From Actinoallomurus iriomotensis (GTDB taxonomy: Bacteria > Actinomycetota > Actinomycetes > Streptosporangiales > Streptosporangiaceae): a stretch of 64,000 bases of DNA. A model generated the notes under the pieces. That model was not told where the DNA came from. It saw nothing but the letters and a program-made list of their open reading frames with translations, and did no database searches. Location: positions 62,001-126,000 of the forward strand of contig NZ_BSTJ01000010.1 of NCBI RefSeq assembly GCF_030269445.1, in the 5' to 3' direction. The position numbers were made by a program, and so were the translations under genes. This document shows positions 17,479 to 26,179 of this stretch, in pieces. How positions within the stretch are numbered: the stretch's first letter is position 1; every line of letters starts with the position of its first letter.

Positions 17479-18351
17479 ATGCAGCAGCAGATCCGCGGGT
17501 GGCGCTTCGCCGCCGAGAGAATACCCAGACGCCGAGTCATGCGCGACGGACCGCTCGCGCACTCGGCCCGAACGCTCGTCAGCGCCTGTCAGGAGCTCGG
17601 CGACCGGGCTCGGGGCATGAGTGCTCCCACCCACGGGCGAATGTCCGCCGCCCAGGCCATGGCGGCGCGGATGCCCGCACGTGTGGCGGAGTACATGCCC
17701 GGCCGGACGCCGACCGGCATGATGGGCCGGATGCCCGCTCGCATGGCGGCGCGGATGCCCGGTCAGATGATGGGGCGGAGACCCACCCGGATGCCCGCTC
17801 GCATGGCGCGGCGGATGTCCGGCCGGATGGCGGGCCGGATGACGGGCCGGATGACGATGCCCACGGCGATGCCGACGGGCATGACCTCGAACATGAAGCG
17901 GGTCGCCGGCGGACTGGGACTGCTGGCCGCCGGAATGGGCGTCGCCCGCTGGGCGATCAACCGGCCGAGCGCACGGGAGCGCGAGCTCAAGAACCGCTGG
18001 ATCATGGTGACCGTCAACTGCTCGCCACAGCGGCTGGCCTCCCGGGCCGACCTCCCAGAGCCGATCACCCGGCTCGGCGACGCGGTCGACATCAAGATCG
18101 CTCCCGCGCCCGGGGACCGCGGCACCGAGCTCGGCGCGCGACTGCGCGACCTGCCGCGTACGAAGGTCGCCGGAATGGTCACCCGGCACCCCGAAGAGGA
18201 TCCCCGGCGCATGGTCGAACAGGCGCTCCGCGACGCCAAGGCGATCATCGAGACGGGGGAGGTGCTGCGCGGGGAGTGGCCGGCCGCCGCGCAAGCCGCG
18301 CAGGCGGGCAAGCTCCTGGAGTTCGCCGGCCGCCGAGGAGGCCGGCAGTGA
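17479..18351 (+). CDS. Met/Arg-rich low-complexity protein with conserved C-terminal domain
   Basis: A 290-aa protein of unknown function. Residues about 47-139 contain some 22 methionines in short RMPARM, GRMTGRM and similar units, encoded by DNA with an exact 21-bp repeat (17728-17748 and 17788-17808). Third codon positions stay G/C throughout, which argues that the repeat is really translated. A short hydrophobic segment (about 141-155) follows, then a domain with MVTVNCSPQRL and APGDRGTELGARL that resembles small proteins found next to similar dehydrogenases in other actinomycetes (recalled, not searched). The start is uncertain: ATGs at 17539, 17617 or 17893 are alternatives. The stop overlaps the dehydrogenase GTG, so the two are coupled. 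Confidence 0.6.
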   Translation: MQQQIRGWRFAAERIPRRRVMRDGPLAHSARTLVSACQELGDRARGMSAPTHGRMSAAQAMAARMPARVAEYMPGRTPTGMMGRMPARMAARMPGQMMGRRPTRMPARMARRMSGRMAGRMTGRMTMPTAMPTGMTSNMKRVAGGLGLLAAGMGVARWAINRPSARERELKNRWIMVTVNCSPQRLASRADLPEPITRLGDAVDIKIAPAPGDRGTELGARLRDLPRTKVAGMVTRHPEEDPRRMVEQALRDAKAIIETGEVLRGEWPAAAQAAQAGKLLEFAGRRGGRQ

Positions 18352-19526
18352 AGGCGCTGTGCTGGGAGGGCGTGAACCGGCTCTCGGTCGAACGGGTCCC
18401 GGACCCGCAGATCCTCAATGACCAGGACGCGATCGTCAAGGTCACGCTGACCACGACCTGCGGCTCGGACCTGCACCTCATCAACGGCTACATCCCGACC
18501 ATGCAGGCGGGCGACGTGATCGGCCACGAGTTCATGGGGGAGATCGTCGACATCGGCCGCGGGGTCCGTCGCCGCAAGGTCGGCGAGCGGGTCGTCGTGT
18601 GCTCCTTCATCGGCTGCGGCCGGTGCTGGTACTGCACGCACGACCTGTGGTCGCTGTGCGACAACACCAATCCCAACTGGGAACTGGCCCAGGACACGCT
18701 CGGCTTCGAGACCGGCGGCGTGTACGGCTACTCCCATGCCATGGGCGGGTTCAAGGGCAGCCATTCGGAGTACATCCGGGTCCCGTTCGCCGACTTCGGC
18801 ACCTTCCCGGTGCCCGACGGCGTCAGCGACCTGGACGCCCTGTACGCCTCCGACGCGGCGCCGACCGGCTGGATGGGCGCCCACATGGGCGGCGTGAAGC
18901 CCGGCGACGTCGTCGCGGTGTGGGGCGCGGGCGGCGTCGGCCAGATGGCGGCACGCGCGGCGCAGCTCCTCGGCGCCGAACGCGTCATCGTCATCGACCG
19001 GCTGCCCGAGCGGCTCGCCATGGCCGAGCGGTACATGGACGTCGAGACGATCGACTTCTCCCAGACTGACGTACGGGCCGACCTGCACGAGCGTACGGGC
19101 GGACGCGGCCCGGACGTGTGCATCGAGGCGGTCGGGATGGAGGCCACCGGCGCCCCGGACGGCCAGTACGCCTACGACCGGGTCAAACAGCAGCTCCACA
19201 TGCAGCAGGACCGGCCCATCGCGGTGCGCGAGGCGATCCAGGTGTGCGCCAAGGGCGGTTCGGTGTTCGTCCTCGGCGTGTTCGGCGGCATGGTGGACCG
19301 GTTCCCGCTCGGCATACTGATGAACAAGGGCCTGGTGCTCGCCGGGGCGCAGCAGCACGGGCACCGCTACATCCCGATGCTGCTCAAGCGCATGGCGAGC
19401 GGTGAACTCTCCGCGAGCCAGCTGGCCACCCACGAGATGTCGCTCGACGACGCGCCCCACGGCTATGACATGTTCAAGCACAAGAAGGACGGCTGTGTGC
19501 GCGTGGCGTTCCGACCGCACGACTGA
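18348..19526 (+). CDS. Zinc-dependent alcohol dehydrogenase, glutathione-independent formaldehyde dehydrogenase-like
   Basis: A 392-aa medium-chain dehydrogenase. The GTG at 18348 overlaps the previous stop and follows GAGGAGG. Catalytic zinc ligands are expected in TTCGSDLH (Cys near 38) and GHEFMGE (His-Glu near 61). The structural zinc site is CGRCWYCTHDLWSLC. The NAD-binding strand reads VWGAGGVGQMAARAAQLLGA. An extra insertion (QQLHMQQDRPIAVREAIQ) is typical of the formaldehyde dismutase/dehydrogenase branch. It probably oxidises formaldehyde or another small aldehyde. It converges on the kinase gene with an 18-base gap and no obvious terminator. Confidence 0.88.
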   Translation: MKALCWEGVNRLSVERVPDPQILNDQDAIVKVTLTTTCGSDLHLINGYIPTMQAGDVIGHEFMGEIVDIGRGVRRRKVGERVVVCSFIGCGRCWYCTHDLWSLCDNTNPNWELAQDTLGFETGGVYGYSHAMGGFKGSHSEYIRVPFADFGTFPVPDGVSDLDALYASDAAPTGWMGAHMGGVKPGDVVAVWGAGGVGQMAARAAQLLGAERVIVIDRLPERLAMAERYMDVETIDFSQTDVRADLHERTGGRGPDVCIEAVGMEATGAPDGQYAYDRVKQQLHMQQDRPIAVREAIQVCAKGGSVFVLGVFGGMVDRFPLGILMNKGLVLAGAQQHGHRYIPMLLKRMASGELSASQLATHEMSLDDAPHGYDMFKHKKDGCVRVAFRPHD

Positions 19527-19544
19527 GCGCGCCCTGCCGGCCTG

Positions 19545-21149
19545 TCAGAAGTGCAGGACGACGAACTCGTACTCGGCGGGCCCGGTGAGCCGGGCCCTCC
19601 CGTCCTGGTTCTTGTCGATGAAGATCGTCAGGTACACGTCGCCGTGCCACTGCTGCAGGGGCGTCTCCTGCTGGTCGCGCCAGGTGTGGGCGATGTAGAC
19701 CTTGTCCTGGCCGGCGGACTGGTGGGCGACCCTCGTGCCGACGAACTCGTTGTGGCCCTCGTTGTCCAGGTACAGCGTGCCGCTGCCGTACTCGTAGTCC
19801 GCGAGCCCGGTGCCGGGCCGGAAGCAGGGGTTCTCCGCGACCGACGCGCCGTCCTGGAGGTTGAAGACGCTGTCGTCGGTCCAGGCGCAGACCTCCAGGG
19901 AGACGTCCTTGGCCTGTCGGGGGAAGCGCAGCTCGAACGGCGCCCTCTTCATCGCGACCGTCACGACGTCCTTGTCGCCCCGCTGCGCGAACGACATGGC
20001 GTCCTGGGCGCCGCCCTGCCAGAACTCCAGGCCGAGGCGGGGCGTACGGGACAGCTGACCGGTGTCACCGGAGAGCGCGGACGCGGAGGCCGACGGCGAC
20101 GGGGTGGGCCTGCGGACGGCGCCGTTTCCGCGCAGGCCCGGCCAGACCACCAGGCCGCCCACGGTGATCACGGCCGCCGTCGCGACGGCGGCGCCCGCGA
20201 GCGCCAGGCCGCGGCGGCCCGTGGGCCCTCCCGGTACGGTGCCGGGCGGCGGCGCGCCCGTGTCGGGCAGCTGCTCGTCGGGCAGCACGGACGTCCGGCG
20301 GCCCGCCGCGAGCGCCTCGCCGATCGGCGCCCGTCCCGCGTCCGGCCGGCCGAGGAGCCAGATCAGCACGTCGCGCATTGACGGGCGCGCCCGCTCGTCC
20401 TTGGCCAGGCACGCCAGGACGAGGTCCCGCAGCGGCCCGGACAGCGGTCCGAGGTCGGGCTTCCCCCGCAGGACGCGGTTGCTGATCGCGGCGATGCTGT
20501 CCCCGCCGAACGGCGAGGAGCCCGACGCGGCGAACACCATCACGCAGCCCCAGGCGAACACGTCGGCCGCCGGCCCGATCGTCCGCTCCTCGAACTGCTC
20601 CGGCGCCATGTACGCCGGCGTGCCGACGATGCCGCCGGTCAGGGTGGGACCGCCGTCGAGCGTACGGGCGATGCCGAAGTCGATCACCCGTGGCCCGTCG
20701 GTGCCGAGCAGCACGTTGGCCGGCTTGAAGTCCCGGTGCACGACGCCGGCCTCGTGGATCGCGGCGAGCGCCGTCGCGGTGGCCACCGCGAGCCGGTGCA
20801 ACGCCGGACCCGACCGCGGACCCTCGGCCCGTACCGACTGCAGGAGCGTGGGCCCGTCGACGAACTCCGTGACGACGAACGGCGGAGACTTCGCCAGGTT
20901 CGCGTCCAGCACCTGGGCGACGCAGAACGGCGCCACCCGCCGGGCCGCCGCCACCTCCTTGGCCAGGCCCGCCCGCATCCGTCCGTCGGCCGCCCACTCG
21001 GTGTGCAGGACCTTCAGCGCCACCCGGGAACCGTCCGGGGCGGTCGCCGCGTAGACGACACCCTGACCACCCTCGCCGAGGCGTCCCGTCAGACGGTAAC
21101 GGCCGAGCTTCCGGGGGTCCCCCGGACGCAGGGACGAGATCTCGGGCAT
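19545..21149 (-). CDS. Membrane Ser/Thr protein kinase with unknown sensor domain
   Basis: A 534-aa Hanks-type kinase started at the ATG at 21149 behind a GGGGGGAG site. The kinase domain covers residues about 16-265: glycine loop GEGGQG, K46, HRDFKPAN (138-145), DFG (157-159), and an APE-type motif in MAPEQ. A Pro-rich linker leads to one membrane helix at about 313-334. The remaining 200 residues lie outside and contain two Cys in a domain I do not recognise; no PASTA or WD40 repeats are seen. It is divergent from the alanyl-tRNA synthetase gene, 185 bases away. Substrate and signal are unknown. Confidence 0.9.
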   Translation of the reverse strand: MPEISSLRPGDPRKLGRYRLTGRLGEGGQGVVYAATAPDGSRVALKVLHTEWAADGRMRAGLAKEVAAARRVAPFCVAQVLDANLAKSPPFVVTEFVDGPTLLQSVRAEGPRSGPALHRLAVATATALAAIHEAGVVHRDFKPANVLLGTDGPRVIDFGIARTLDGGPTLTGGIVGTPAYMAPEQFEERTIGPAADVFAWGCVMVFAASGSSPFGGDSIAAISNRVLRGKPDLGPLSGPLRDLVLACLAKDERARPSMRDVLIWLLGRPDAGRAPIGEALAAGRRTSVLPDEQLPDTGAPPPGTVPGGPTGRRGLALAGAAVATAAVITVGGLVVWPGLRGNGAVRRPTPSPSASASALSGDTGQLSRTPRLGLEFWQGGAQDAMSFAQRGDKDVVTVAMKRAPFELRFPRQAKDVSLEVCAWTDDSVFNLQDGASVAENPCFRPGTGLADYEYGSGTLYLDNEGHNEFVGTRVAHQSAGQDKVYIAHTWRDQQETPLQQWHGDVYLTIFIDKNQDGRARLTGPAEYEFVVLHF

Positions 21150-21334
21150 GGGCTCCCCCCGTCGGCCGCCGATCATGCGAACATCGCCACCGTAGGACCC
21201 CGCGCGGCGCCGGACCAGAGCGGCCGGAGCCGGGAAATTCGTTCGTGTCCTCACGACTCGTCTTCCTACGATGCCGCGAAGACGTGAACGACCTGGACGG
21301 CCGGATTCCCGGTCGCCGGAGGGAGGGCCGTGCG

Positions 21335-23962
21335 GTGTCCGCGACGGACGGCGACACGATTCGTGAGACTTTTCTGCGTTTCTTCGAACGCAACGGTCAC
21401 CGGCGCATCGAGGGCGCCTCGCTCGTGCCGGTGGGCGATCCGACGCTGCTGTTCGTCAACTCCGGAATGGCACCGCTGAAGAAGTACTTCACCGGGGAGA
21501 AGGTGCCGCCCGCGCCCGACCTGTGCGACGTCCAGGGCTGCGTCCGCACCAAGGACATCGACGACGTCGGCGACCGCCACCACATCACCTACTTCGAGAT
21601 GCTCGGCAGCTGGTCGATCGGTCACTACTTCAAGGAGCGCGCGGTCGACCTCGCGTACGCGCTGCTGACCGGCGACTTCGGCCTGGACCCGCGGCGTCTC
21701 TACGTCAGCGTGTTCGGCGGCGACGAGGCGCTGGGCCTGCCGCCGGACGAGGAGTCAGCGCGCGCGTGGGAGCGGGCCGGAGTCCCGCGCGACCGCATCG
21801 TCGCGCTGCCCGCGGAGGACAACTTCTGGGGTCCGGCCGGCCAGAGCGGTCCCTGCGGGCCGTGCACGGAGGTCTTCCTCGACACCGGCGAGGAGTTCGG
21901 GCCCGCCTACGTGCCCGGCGGCGTGTTCGACACGAAGCGGCGCTACATCGAGATCTGGAACGCCGGCGTCTTCATGCAGTTCGACAAGGGGCTGGACGGG
22001 GTGCTGCGGCCGCTGCCGTTCACCAGCGTCGACACCGGCTCGGGCCTGGAACGCATGGAACTCGCGCTGAACGGCCTCGACAGCGTCTACGACACGAGTC
22101 TGTTCGCGCCGCTGGTCCGTACGGTCCAGGACGTCCTGGGCGAGACCGGCGAGGTCCTGCACCACCACCGGGTGATCGCCGACCACCTGCGCGCGGCCGT
22201 CGCGATCATGTCCGACGGCGTACGGCCGGGCAACGAGGGCCGCGGCTACATCCCGCGCCGCCTCATCCGCAAGTGCGTGACCCAGGCGATGGGCCGCCAC
22301 CGGGAACGCCTCGACGTCGCACCGATCGTCGACGCGGTCGTGCGCTCGCTCGGCCCGACGTACCCGCGCATGGCCGCCGAGCAGGCGGCGGTCACGGCGG
22401 CGATCGCGGAGGAGCGCGACGAGTTCGGCGACACCGTACGGCGCGGCCTCGACCAGCTCGACCGGGTCGTCGCCCGGCACGGCCGGGTGAGCGGCACGGA
22501 CGCCTTCCACCTGTTCGCGACGTACGGACTGCCAGTGGAGATCACCCGAGACCTGGCCGCCGCGCGGGGCGTGAGCCTCGACCGCGAGGAGTTCGACGAG
22601 GCGCTGCGGCGGCACCGTGAGCTCAGCCGCGGCACCAGGACGGATCGGCGGCTCCGGGTGGACGACGTGCTGCCCGCCGCGATCGCGAGCCGTCCGGCGA
22701 CGGAGTTCCTCGGCTACGACACCCTGTCGGCCGAGGCCACGGTCCTGACGCTGTTCTCCGACGGCACCACGGCAGAGGCGGTCGCGGCCGGTTCCGACGC
22801 CGACCTGATCGTGGACCGCACGCCCTTCTACGGCGAAGGCGGCGGGCAGGTCGGCGACCGTGGCACCGTACGCGTCGTCGGCCGCGACGGGGTGCTGGGC
22901 GACGTCACCGAGACCGTCGTGCACGCCGGCGGCGGCCACCTGCATCGCGTGAGCGTCCGGTCGGGCGTCCTGCGGGTCGGCGACACGGTGACCCTGACCG
23001 TGGACCCGTCCTCCCGCGCGGACACGGCGGCGAACCACACCGCGACGCATCTGCTGAACGCGGCCCTGCGCACGGTGCTGGGCCCGCACGTACGCCAGGC
23101 GGGGTCGCTGGTCGAGCCGCGACGGCTGCGGTTCGACTTCACCCACCCCGGCCCCCCGGCGCCCGAGGAACTCGCCGCGGTCGAGCGGCTGGTCAACGAG
23201 TGGATCCTGACCGACGCGCCGCGTCGCGTCGAGGTCATGCCCGCGGAGGAGGCGAAGGCGTCCGGCGCCGTCTCACTGGAGGGCGAGGACTACGGCGAGG
23301 CGGTACGCGTGCTGTCGTTCGGCGACTTCTCCAAGGAGCTGTGCGGCGGCACGCACGTGGAGCACACGTCACAGCTCGGCTCGTTCCGCATCGTCTCTGA
23401 GCAGAGCGTCGCGGCGGGAGTCCGCCGCGTCGTCGCGGTGACGCGGCAGCGAGCGGTGGACCACTCGATCGAGCAGGGGGCGGCGCTGTCGGACGTGGCG
23501 GCCACGCTGAGGACGTCACCGAAGGACGTCGTGCCCGCGGCACGCCGTCTCGTGGCGGCGGCCAGGACACCGAAGACGGCGCGCGACACCGCGACGCTCG
23601 CGAACGCGGTCGAGACCGCGGTCGACGACGTACCGGTCATGCTGGCCCAGGCGGGCGGCACGGTCGGCGCCCTGCGCGAGCAGGCTCGGCGCACCGCCGG
23701 CGAACGCGACCGGGTCGTCGTGCTCTGGACCACCTCGGGGGAGAAGAACACCCTGGTGGTCAGCGTCCCGGCGAGCCTGGCCGACCGCCTGCGCGCCGAC
23801 GCGCTGGTCGAGAGCGCCACCCGGCGGCTGGGCGGCGGTGGCGGAGGCAACGCCCGCATCGCTCAGGGCGGCCTGACCACCGCCCCGACCACCGAGTCAC
23901 TGATCGAGATCCTCCACGCTCAGCGACCCGCTTCGGTGGGGGAGACGGGGACGTCGAAGTAG
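21335..23962 (+). CDS. alaS: Alanyl-tRNA synthetase, stand-alone copy
   Basis: A full-length 875-aa class II synthetase that charges tRNA-Ala. The GTG at 21335 is behind a GGAGGGAGGG site. Catalytic motifs include FVNSGMAPLKKYF, RTKDIDDVG, FWGPAGQSGPCGPCTE and NEGRGYIPRR. The editing domain has its zinc ligands in NHTATHLLN and CGGTHVEHT, and a C-Ala domain ends with GGGGGGNARIAQGG. It is not next to ruvX, mltG or aroE, the usual neighbours of the housekeeping gene in actinomycetes, so it may be a second copy. Its last 43 bases overlap, tail to tail, the gene for a D-Ala-D-Ala dipeptidase. Whether it is housekeeping or specialised cannot be decided here. Confidence 0.9.
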   Translation: MSATDGDTIRETFLRFFERNGHRRIEGASLVPVGDPTLLFVNSGMAPLKKYFTGEKVPPAPDLCDVQGCVRTKDIDDVGDRHHITYFEMLGSWSIGHYFKERAVDLAYALLTGDFGLDPRRLYVSVFGGDEALGLPPDEESARAWERAGVPRDRIVALPAEDNFWGPAGQSGPCGPCTEVFLDTGEEFGPAYVPGGVFDTKRRYIEIWNAGVFMQFDKGLDGVLRPLPFTSVDTGSGLERMELALNGLDSVYDTSLFAPLVRTVQDVLGETGEVLHHHRVIADHLRAAVAIMSDGVRPGNEGRGYIPRRLIRKCVTQAMGRHRERLDVAPIVDAVVRSLGPTYPRMAAEQAAVTAAIAEERDEFGDTVRRGLDQLDRVVARHGRVSGTDAFHLFATYGLPVEITRDLAAARGVSLDREEFDEALRRHRELSRGTRTDRRLRVDDVLPAAIASRPATEFLGYDTLSAEATVLTLFSDGTTAEAVAAGSDADLIVDRTPFYGEGGGQVGDRGTVRVVGRDGVLGDVTETVVHAGGGHLHRVSVRSGVLRVGDTVTLTVDPSSRADTAANHTATHLLNAALRTVLGPHVRQAGSLVEPRRLRFDFTHPGPPAPEELAAVERLVNEWILTDAPRRVEVMPAEEAKASGAVSLEGEDYGEAVRVLSFGDFSKELCGGTHVEHTSQLGSFRIVSEQSVAAGVRRVVAVTRQRAVDHSIEQGAALSDVAATLRTSPKDVVPAARRLVAAARTPKTARDTATLANAVETAVDDVPVMLAQAGGTVGALREQARRTAGERDRVVVLWTTSGEKNTLVVSVPASLADRLRADALVESATRRLGGGGGGNARIAQGGLTTAPTTESLIEILHAQRPASVGETGTSK

Positions 23963-24696
23963 GTGTCCGGGTATGGCTCCTGCCGGTAGGTGAAGTGCCA
24001 CCACTCCTCCGGGATGCCGGTGAAGCCCGCGCCCTCCATCAGGCGCTTCAGCCACAGGCGGTCCGTGTGGGCCGTGCCGGTGATGCGGCCGTCCAGCGTG
24101 TGGGCGCGCTCGTCGAAGCAGTCGAAGCCGGTGCCCATGTCGATCGAGGCGTCCGGGAAGCGCTGGGCCTTCGGCGCGTAGCAGGAGGTCAGGTGCTCGC
24201 CCGGCCGGTACGGGCGGGTGGGCGTGGCCGGCAGCCTCACGATCGAGAGGTCGACCGTACTGCCGCGGCTGTGGCCCGACCGGCGGGCGATGTATCCCTC
24301 GTCGAACAGCCGGGACTTGTCGACCTCGGGGTAGAACTCGGCCTTCATCGCGTGGTCGCCGGGGTCGCCCGACCACGCCACGAACCGGTCCACGGCCCGT
24401 TGCGGGCGGTAGCAGTCGTACACCTTCAGCGAGTAACCGCGGTGGAGGAGCCCCTGTTGCACCCGGTGCAGGGCCCGCGCCGCCGGAACGGTCAGGAGGC
24501 ACAGCGGCGCCTGGTAGCCGGTGACGACCCGCCCGGTGAAGTTGTGCGGCGTGGCGTACCGGATGTCCTGGATGATCGTCGAGTCGACGGAGCTCAGCGC
24601 GACGAAATGCGGGCGCGGCTCGGCCGCCGCCGGCCCGGCCGGGGCGAGCAGCGCGGCCACGACCAGGCCGCAGAGCGCGAAGACAGCTCTCTTCAT
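23920..24696 (-). CDS. Secreted D-Ala-D-Ala dipeptidase, VanX/DdpX (M15D) family
   Basis: A 258-aa zinc peptidase with a clear signal peptide (MKRAVFALCGLVVAALLAP, cleavage near residue 25), so it acts outside the membrane. Family motifs are complete: YDCYRPQRAV with the substrate Arg (R97), SGHSRGSTVDLS with zinc ligands H142 and D149, and EEWWHF with catalytic E231 and zinc ligand H234. VanX enzymes hydrolyse free D-Ala-D-Ala; exported relatives probably recycle or scavenge wall dipeptides rather than give vancomycin resistance, and no vanH or vanA is near. Its 3' end overlaps alaS. Confidence 0.9.
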   Translation of the reverse strand: MKRAVFALCGLVVAALLAPAGPAAAEPRPHFVALSSVDSTIIQDIRYATPHNFTGRVVTGYQAPLCLLTVPAARALHRVQQGLLHRGYSLKVYDCYRPQRAVDRFVAWSGDPGDHAMKAEFYPEVDKSRLFDEGYIARRSGHSRGSTVDLSIVRLPATPTRPYRPGEHLTSCYAPKAQRFPDASIDMGTGFDCFDERAHTLDGRITGTAHTDRLWLKRLMEGAGFTGIPEEWWHFTYRQEPYPDTYFDVPVSPTEAGR

Positions 24697-24715
24697 CCGT
24701 ACACGATAAGCGTCA

Positions 24716-24840
24716 CGCAAAGTGACGAGCCCGCGCCGGGTGCGGCGCGGGCCCGTACGGGCGGTGATGGTCAGCCACAGTGTTGCCCAGGGGGCGACCC
24801 CCTGGAATCCCCGATGTGAGGGGCTCCGCCCCCCAGCGGG
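24716..24840. terminator. Cluster of three orphan hairpins
   Basis: Three GC hairpins occur here: 24729-24752 (9-bp stem), 24787-24805 (8-bp stem CCAGGGGG) and one around a GGGGC-TCC-GCCCC core near 24820. The first shares its flanks (CGCAAAG...GCGGGCCCGTACGG...GTCAGCC) with the terminator at 37145-37207. No gene now ends here on either strand, so they look like leftovers from a lost gene at the edge of the island. Confidence 0.5.
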
Positions 24841-25213
24841 TTGATGTCTCAGCATCCGCTGTGCTTCCTCTGCGCCGCGGTGGAGAGGAGCATCGATCAA
24901 CATGATCAGCCATCCATCGTTCGTACGGCACAGCGACACGAAACGGCCGGGCGATCATCGCCGTTAACAGAATCTGGATACCGGCAGAGTTTCACCGTTC
25001 TGTCAATTTCGGCGACTTTATGGCCGTTTAGTAGATTCACGTCTACCCGAGTCTTCGATTATTCTGATGCGTAATGGCTGTGCGCGGCATCGCACGACAT
25101 AACGGCGTCGCGGGATGCGATGCCCTCCCGGCAAGGTCTCAGGCCCACATAGCCGTCTGATTGCGCTAGCCGCATGTAGACGGCTCCAGGAGCAAGACAC
25201 ACGGGAGGGCACA
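24841..25213. other. AT-richer non-coding stretch at island left edge
   Basis: No convincing gene. The section from about 24960 to 25080 is distinctly richer in A and T than the neighbouring DNA and probably holds the promoter for the HATPase gene. It marks the change from the GC-rich left flank to the island. Confidence 0.35.
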
Positions 25214-25690
25214 GTGTGCGCGTCGCGCGATCTACGAGTTGCCGCCACAGAGAAGACCATGCGGCTGGCGATCTCCAAGAGCCGGACGTGTCGATTTCCT
25301 CTTCCGCCGCATCCGATCGCGGCCGAACAGGTCCGCACGCTGGTGCGGCTCGCATCCGCCGGCTGGGACATCGGCGACGTCATCGACAACGTCCTGGTCA
25401 TCGCCGTCGAGCTGGTGACGAATGCCGCGAAGCTCGGTGAAGTCTTCCAGATCACCGTCTCCCGGCGGACCGACAACGTGCTGATCGAGGTATGGGACAG
25501 CAGCGAAGCGGCCCCGGAGCGCCAGCAGGAGTCTGTCGACCGTGTGGACGGACGCGGCCTGCTCCTCATCAAGGCCTGTTCCAAGGACTGGGGCTGGCGG
25601 CTCGAAGAGCATGGCGGTAAGACGGTCTGGTCGGTCATCGACGTCCCAACAGCCTCGTCCGCAGGATCGCTCTCACGCGGACGGATGTGA
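25214..25690 (+). CDS. Anti-sigma-type ATP-binding protein (HATPase_c_2)
   Basis: A 158-aa protein with the RsbW-like GHKL ATPase fold: the N box is ELVTNAAKLGEV, the G1-type motif is in VDGRGLLLIKACSKDWGW, and the C-terminal strand is GGKTVWSVIDV. Such proteins are very common in actinomycetes and act as anti-sigma or signalling kinases. The GTG at 25214 follows GGGAGGG but only four bases away; the ATG at 25259 is an alternative. The next gene begins ten bases after its stop, so the two are probably cotranscribed. Confidence 0.78.
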   Translation: MCASRDLRVAATEKTMRLAISKSRTCRFPLPPHPIAAEQVRTLVRLASAGWDIGDVIDNVLVIAVELVTNAAKLGEVFQITVSRRTDNVLIEVWDSSEAAPERQQESVDRVDGRGLLLIKACSKDWGWRLEEHGGKTVWSVIDVPTASSAGSLSRGRM

Positions 25691-25699
25691 CCAAGACCC

Positions 25700-26056
25700 A
25701 TGTTCGTCCAGGAACCCAACGACATGCTCAAACCACGCGAGGTTGCCGAACTGCTCGGCGTCCGCACGACGACAATCGCCCGATGGGCTCGCGAGGGCAA
25801 GCTGTCGCCACTTCGCACACCGGGCGGCCACCGTCGCTACAGCCGGACAGCGGTCCGCGAGCTACTCGCCACCGATCCCGAGTGCGACACCGAACGGCAA
25901 CGGATGGTGGAGGACGCCGTACGCCTGTATGGCCAAGGATGGAGCATCCGGCAGGTCGCTGACCGATTCGAATGCAGCTACGGGGCTATGCGTCGCATCC
26001 TGATGGGCCGCGTCAGGGTGCGGAACCGCAGCGGCACCTACCCGACCACCGAATAG
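25700..26056 (+). CDS. BldC/MerR-like HTH protein with second HTH
   Basis: A 118-aa DNA-binding protein. Residues about 9-58 form a MerR/excisionase-type winged helix very like BldC (LGVRTTTIARWAREGKL, RTPGGHRRYSR). The C-terminal half has a second helix-turn-helix resembling those of resolvases and small regulators (GQGWSIRQVADRFECSYGAMRRIL). It has no effector domain, so it probably acts as a simple DNA binder, and excisionase-like use within a mobile region is possible. An ATG at 25724 is an alternative start. It is downstream of the HATPase gene and upstream of the XRE regulator. Confidence 0.75.
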   Translation: MFVQEPNDMLKPREVAELLGVRTTTIARWAREGKLSPLRTPGGHRRYSRTAVRELLATDPECDTERQRMVEDAVRLYGQGWSIRQVADRFECSYGAMRRILMGRVRVRNRSGTYPTTE

Positions 26057-26105
26057 GCGTTTCATGCGGGAATTCGCTCAGGGTGGCGGATACGCCTATG
26101 ACACT

Positions 26106-26118
26106 TTGGCATAGTCGG
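26106..26118 (+). promoter_or_regulatory. TTGGCATAGTCGG motif, copy 1
   Basis: This 13-mer differs at two positions from TTGTCATAGCCGG, found upstream of the glycosyltransferase-like gene (28267-28279) and again at 32981-32993. It is 61 bases before the XRE start and may be a shared operator or -35 region. Confidence 0.4.
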
Positions 26119-26179
26119 TGTTCAGGGGTGGGGCTACGCTGGTTCGGACATTATCTCGTGGCGAAGAAGGGGCGTATGA

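Noticed and set aside
17403-18350. Plus-frame translation rich in Asp/His/Ala repeats upstream of the dehydrogenase
   Set aside because: It is the +1 shadow of the Met/Arg repeat. The Met/Arg frame has the better third-position GC and a recognisable C-terminal domain, and it couples to the dehydrogenase start.
17763-19520. 585-codon minus-strand frame opposite the dehydrogenase
   Set aside because: The dehydrogenase zinc and NAD motifs are unambiguous on the plus strand, and the antisense frame has no family features.
23920-24696. Vancomycin-resistance cluster
   Set aside because: Only the VanX-type gene is present and it has a signal peptide. vanH, vanA and a VanRS pair are absent.
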